In this document: piece after piece, positions 60,149-64,000 of the stretch
Numbering within the stretch: position 1 is the first letter of the stretch
How the letters are laid out: every line of letters begins with the position of its first letter
Origin: Thuidium tamariscinum
Lineage: Eukaryota; Streptophyta; Bryopsida; Hypnales; Thuidiaceae
Length of the DNA: 64,000 nt
Assembly (NCBI GenBank): GCA_947034885.2
Contig: OX344756.2
Location: 19,017,489-19,081,488, forward strand
Direction of reading: 5' to 3'
Made by a program: the position numbers and the translations under genes
Notes under the pieces: generated by a model
The model's database searches: none
The model's input: only the letters and a program-made list of their open reading frames with translations
Told to the model about the DNA's origin: nothing

Positions 60149-60431
60149 AAGAGGTTATTATTGAACTGAATCGGGCCTGGGAGTTTTTTCAAGTGAGCCT
60201 CCACCTATAGAATTGGAACTGCCTTGACAGCTACTCGGCAAACTTAAGGAAGCTCAAGAGCCCAAGACTGGCTCATTAATTGGGCCGGGGTGAACTGACC
60301 CCCTCGCTCGGCCACTCGGGAAACGTTGAAAATTTTCATTTTGCACGCATGATAAAATTTGCAAATTCTGAATTCATATTTGCAATCAGAGGCCCCTGAA
60401 CGCTCCTGTATCCGTAGCTCGGAAGCTTTAA
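60149..60431. other. Unique spacer between arm B and piggyBac copy 2
   Basis: About 280 bp with no recognised gene; it ends in the TTAA (60428-60431) that is the target site of copy 2. Confidence 0.5.
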
Positions 60432-61073
60432 CCCCTAAGCGTCGCCGGCGCCATTTTTTGGCGTTTGGATGAAGGATTTTTGTTCTCAGCGACAGATGTG
60501 AAAGATATCTCATCCGCTGACGAGGTAGAAGGGTGGGGTCCCGGCTTGGGGAACTATACGCAATGCTAGCGCAGTGAAATTGCAAAGTTTGATGAAGTTG
60601 TATTGATTACCGCAATGAAAGCGAGACTGCGCGTTCATACTCGACGGGTAGGCAAACGGCCCTGAAGTTGATTATAAAAATTTTCATGCGTCAGACCGGA
60701 CTTGCCCAAACTTGAAAAAAGCCATGATCGAGCTACAGTGATATACACGTAAGCCTGACAGATCAGAAAACGGGCAGAGGTTCAACAAGGTGGCGGCTAC
60801 AGACTGCGGCGGTGGGTTTCATGTGCCCATGCAAGTAGTACGTCACGGCCAGAATTGATTTGGAAACAAAGATCAGTAGGCACCACCTACGATGGAGTGC
60901 GTGAAACGAAGTGCTCAGTGGATGATGTCGGCGCTTGGCCAAAAAACGGAGGACTGAACAACCGTGACTGCGTTGTTGCGAAGGAGGTCATCGTTGAGAG
61001 AGAGTAGTTGACGTTGTTGTCCCAGCATTTCGAGCGTTTGTAGTCTGCATTCATCGCAATTGCAGTCATAGCC

Positions 61074-61409
61074 ATGCCGAGACGGAGCACCAAGAAGCAA
61101 TTCAATCATCTCCCATTTCCGCGTCCACCTCCTCGATGGTGTGCAAGAGAGGCTGGCATGATCACAGTGCACCTAATCACAGTACATGGAGCTAGGAAGT
61201 GGCAAGTGGATTACTTGACATCGATGCTAGATGAAGACTACTTGATGTCTTTGCCCAAACTACCGAATGATCGATCAGAATTGTTTCATTTCGACCGAAA
61301 TCCAACCAACTTGCGTCGACTGTGGTGTGCTTGGGCAACACGAATGCTTGGTTGGGTGAAGGAGAGACCGCAAGGACACCGCAGAGGTTTCTCAGAGGAA
61401 GTGCATTAG
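61074..61409 (+). CDS. Small sense ORF upstream of the transposase, copy 2
   Basis: Counterpart of 53147-53482, identical in translation. See that entry for what can be said; no family recognised. Confidence 0.3.
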   Translation: MPRRSTKKQFNHLPFPRPPPRWCAREAGMITVHLITVHGARKWQVDYLTSMLDEDYLMSLPKLPNDRSELFHFDRNPTNLRRLWCAWATRMLGWVKERPQGHRRGFSEEVH

Positions 61410-61780
61410 GCGTTGAAAGATATCGTTTTCCCTTTTCCAAAAATTGAAAGAGCTGCACATCATGAGATTGCGGGCCAAGGCTCGGGTCCGCGCACCCGAT
61501 CGGCAAGCGGAGTCACCACTACCCCGTCGACCATCTTCCAATGTTGCACAAATTGCGAAAGTCGGGCCTCAACCAGTGCCGTCTTGCAGCGGAGTGCGCG
61601 CAGACTGCGGACATCGATCCACGAACTCAGGTGCAAGATCAAGGGGCCGCGGACGACGAGGTCGAGGTAGCGGAGCTTCGCCGGCCACAGTAGGGGATCG
61701 AAGTCGAAGCTGCGACTGGGCCGAGACTGTGTCCGCAGCATGGGACGGTGCCAGAGGACTCCTCGCACTTGGAGGCAGCG

Positions 61781-64000
61781 ATGACCCTATCGACACCTGC
61801 GCAAGCAACTTGTGAGGTGAGATTCTTGATCCCACCCTTTCTGCCCTTCGAATCTTGTAGTTTTCCCAGAGCAGAGGTGGTGTGGGTCCAAAGATCAGCA
61901 CTACATCAAACACAGGATGACAATGACGAAGATCTGGAAGAACTCAGTGCCGCACATGTCATGAGCGAGAGGACGGATAATATAACGAATCACAAGTACC
62001 TAGAACTCAAATTTGAAAATGGGGACGTCGAAGAAGTGTATGTCGGAGCTGTGCAGAGGTCTTCGCCACATCGATTCCACCAGGCGCCATGGGTCTCGAT
62101 GGTCGGCAGCCCTTCCCTCAACGATCGCCCTGACGAGGCTGACACTCATGTCAATGGCATGGAGTCGGACAACCTCGATGGAGATGAAGGACACCCTTCC
62201 TCCGGTGATGACTTCTTCAGCAGCTCCTCCTCCGACGGAGATGCTTCAACGACTTCATCAAGCTCCAGTGACGGAGTCCGGAGTCCACATCCTTCCCGAC
62301 GGCCACTAACTCATGACAGGGCTTTCGAAAACAGGGAAGAAGACTCCGACAACACTATGAGCGAAGGTGAATATCAAACAGCGGGAAGACCAACTGCCGC
62401 GAGGAACACTTCACGCAATTCATTGCAGGTGACCACTTTGGAGGGAAGGAGGCGTCCTCGAGGTCTACTGAGACGTTCAAAAGTCACAGGCATGGCAGCA
62501 AATACTCCTAATCACGGAGGGAATGAGGAAGCCGTTGGAACGGCTTTGGTGGGAAAAAGAAGGCAGAGCACGAATTCCCGCCCTGCCAGGAGGTTCACAA
62601 CTTTTGAAAAGGGAAAGAAGCCCATGGATGAAGGAAAGTGCACTGAAGACGGGAATCATCCTGACGGATCAGAGCGCGACAGCGAGAGTGATGGGAGTTC
62701 TGACTCTTGGTTTCGAGAGCCGGAGGATGTCAGACCTCGGGCGAGGAAGGCCAGGGATTTATCTCAGTCCGCTGGAACGTCGAAACCAAGGAGGAAAAAA
62801 AAAGGTCACATTGTGGATCCCTTGCTAGCACGATTCGCTCCGGATACTTGGATCCCAGACATGCCTCATTACAGCTCAGCGCCCCTTCCCTTTAGCGGAG
62901 ATGAGCCGAGATGCACGTACCCCTACGGCAGATTGCCATCTGTTTTGGGACTATTCCAACGATTCTGGTCAATTCAAATGCAAAGAAGGATCGTTCGTGA
63001 AACTAACTTATATGTGTCAGAGGTCCTAGATAAAAAAGGGCGGACCCGCGGAGGACGGGATTGGATTCCATTGTGGCTGGGAGAGTTTCGAGCGTACTTG
63101 TCTATTTCTCTCTTCATGGGGATGAAGAAGGTACCGAACAGGCGACTTTACTGGTCACGGGAGGAAGATTTATTCCATTGCTCAGTCATCAGCGATATTC
63201 TAACACGGGAAAGGTTTGAACGCATAACTCGGTGCCTTCATGTAGCCACAGCACCTGCTGAAGTTCAAAACAGGCAAAGTCCGTTGTATGACAAGTTACA
63301 CAAGATACGATGGTTGGTTGATCAAACGTGTGACCACTTCAAAACTATGTGGACTCCTAATCAACAGCTTACTGTTGATGAAAGTATGGTTATGTATAAG
63401 GGAAAATACTCTCCAATTCGTCAATACTTGCCTAAGAAACCCGTCCGCTTTGGGTTGAAAGTCTGGTGCGTTGCAGATGCTCTTTCGAAGTACGTGTGCA
63501 ATTTTCAGATTTATTGCGGTAAAACGGGAAACCCTCATGACGAGAGTGATTGCAGCGACAGTGGAGAGGACTCGGTTGACGGAGACATAGGCTTCCCAAA
63601 GCATGCGGGGAAGGGGCAGGGACTGCAGGGCCGAAACGTTGTGAAGGACTTGTTGCATGACTTCGGTGGGAAGGGTCACATTGTTACAGTGGACAATTTT
63701 TTTACCTCAGTACCTTTGTTTCTCGATTTGCTAGCCTCAGGGATCATGGCAACAGGGACGCTCAAAGCGAATCGCAAATATGTGCCGCGTCCTATGTTTG
63801 CTAAGGTTGTCACCAAAAAAAAGAATTATGGATGGATTGATTACCGCATGCATAAAGAGGGGAAGATTTGTTGCTCTGTGTGGAAGGACCGCAATGCCGT
63901 GGTTCTCTTCTCCACACACGCGGAAGCAATCTCACCACCTGGCCCGAAGCAATTTGTTTACCGTAGAATCAAAGGGAAACGCAAGAAGGTCAAAACTGGT
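61781..64000 (+). CDS. piggyBac transposase, copy 2 (partial at window edge)
   Basis: 740 codons from the same ATG as copy 1 are open up to the window edge, including D533 and D638; the third catalytic aspartate, the TAG position and the Cys-rich domain lie beyond it. Changes relative to copy 1 that I saw are Pro to Leu (in GLLRRSK), Arg to Trp (IPLWLGEF) and His to Arg (KDRNAV). The Arg-to-Trp change lies in the conserved pre-catalytic region and could matter. Whether this copy has the TAG of copy 1 cannot be seen here. Confidence 0.9.
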   Translation, partial: MTLSTPAQATCEVRFLIPPFLPFESCSFPRAEVVWVQRSALHQTQDDNDEDLEELSAAHVMSERTDNITNHKYLELKFENGDVEEVYVGAVQRSSPHRFHQAPWVSMVGSPSLNDRPDEADTHVNGMESDNLDGDEGHPSSGDDFFSSSSSDGDASTTSSSSSDGVRSPHPSRRPLTHDRAFENREEDSDNTMSEGEYQTAGRPTAARNTSRNSLQVTTLEGRRRPRGLLRRSKVTGMAANTPNHGGNEEAVGTALVGKRRQSTNSRPARRFTTFEKGKKPMDEGKCTEDGNHPDGSERDSESDGSSDSWFREPEDVRPRARKARDLSQSAGTSKPRRKKKGHIVDPLLARFAPDTWIPDMPHYSSAPLPFSGDEPRCTYPYGRLPSVLGLFQRFWSIQMQRRIVRETNLYVSEVLDKKGRTRGGRDWIPLWLGEFRAYLSISLFMGMKKVPNRRLYWSREEDLFHCSVISDILTRERFERITRCLHVATAPAEVQNRQSPLYDKLHKIRWLVDQTCDHFKTMWTPNQQLTVDESMVMYKGKYSPIRQYLPKKPVRFGLKVWCVADALSKYVCNFQIYCGKTGNPHDESDCSDSGEDSVDGDIGFPKHAGKGQGLQGRNVVKDLLHDFGGKGHIVTVDNFFTSVPLFLDLLASGIMATGTLKANRKYVPRPMFAKVVTKKKNYGWIDYRMHKEGKICCSVWKDRNAVVLFSTHAEAISPPGPKQFVYRRIKGKRKKVKTG

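Larger units (their letters stand above)
60432..64000 (+). mobile_element. piggyBac element, copy 2 (cut by the window edge)
   Basis: It starts after TTAA with CCCCTAAGCGTCG and runs base for base with copy 1 in reverse (copy 1 position plus copy 2 position is always 114556, so there is no indel). Differences noticed are all transitions: near 60625, 62469, 62753, 63072 and 63890. Its right end lies outside the window. Confidence 0.93.

Noticed and set aside
1..64000. CRISPR arrays, tRNA or rRNA genes, LTR retrotransposons
   Set aside because: I saw no spaced short repeats, no convincing tRNA arms and no long direct terminal repeats with gag-pol frames; a systematic scan was not possible by eye.

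Overview
The window is nuclear DNA of a land plant. Spliced genes with GT-AG introns encode plant-type proteins: a GLUTAMINE DUMPER-like protein, a purple acid phosphatase, an F-box/PP2 protein, an NDR1/HIN1-like LEA2 protein and an LRR receptor kinase. A telo-box lies upstream of the ribosomal protein gene. Intact piggyBac elements, which are uncommon in flowering plants as far as I know, lead me to suspect a bryophyte, lycophyte or fern. That is inference; the sequence alone does not give the species.

Layout. 1.7-2.9 kb: two-exon GLUTAMINE DUMPER-like gene (+). 6.4-9.1 kb: six-exon purple acid phosphatase (+). 11.6-13.3 kb: four-exon RPL15 (-). 17.4-21.5 kb: nine-exon SAP-domain protein of the CCCH62-like type (-), with three tandem repeats carrying EAR-like motifs. 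22.8-23.7 kb: F-box/PP2 gene (-). 30.3-31.0 kb: intronless NHL/LEA2 gene (-). 39.1-46.0 kb: sixteen-exon LRR receptor kinase (-) with an in-frame TGA in the last ectodomain exon. The long AT-rich stretches between these genes (roughly 3-6, 9-11.5, 13.5-16.2, 25-28 and 32-39 kb) hold no gene I can support. They carry many small non-autonomous DNA transposons, several definable from terminal inverted repeats and target-site duplications.

The most unusual region is 45.9-64 kb. An old, diverged inverted duplication has arm A at 45972-49069 and arm B at 54129-60118. Both arms stop exactly at a TTAA next to a piggyBac end, and a complete 4.9-kb piggyBac element (49213-54124, transposase on -) lies between them. 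A second, nearly identical copy (60432 to the window edge, transposase on +) follows arm B. Arm A contains the promoter and signal-peptide exon of the receptor kinase; arm B carries a duplicate of that promoter and exon, truncated and now pointing at the second transposase. Each arm has since collected its own insertions (Mutator-like, Harbinger-like, CACTA-like and TA-target elements), and the other arm often preserves the unoccupied site, which confirms several element boundaries.

The host genes show no shared pathway. The transposase has the three piggyBac catalytic aspartates, but in copy 1 an in-frame TAG separates the catalytic part from its cysteine-rich C-terminal domain.
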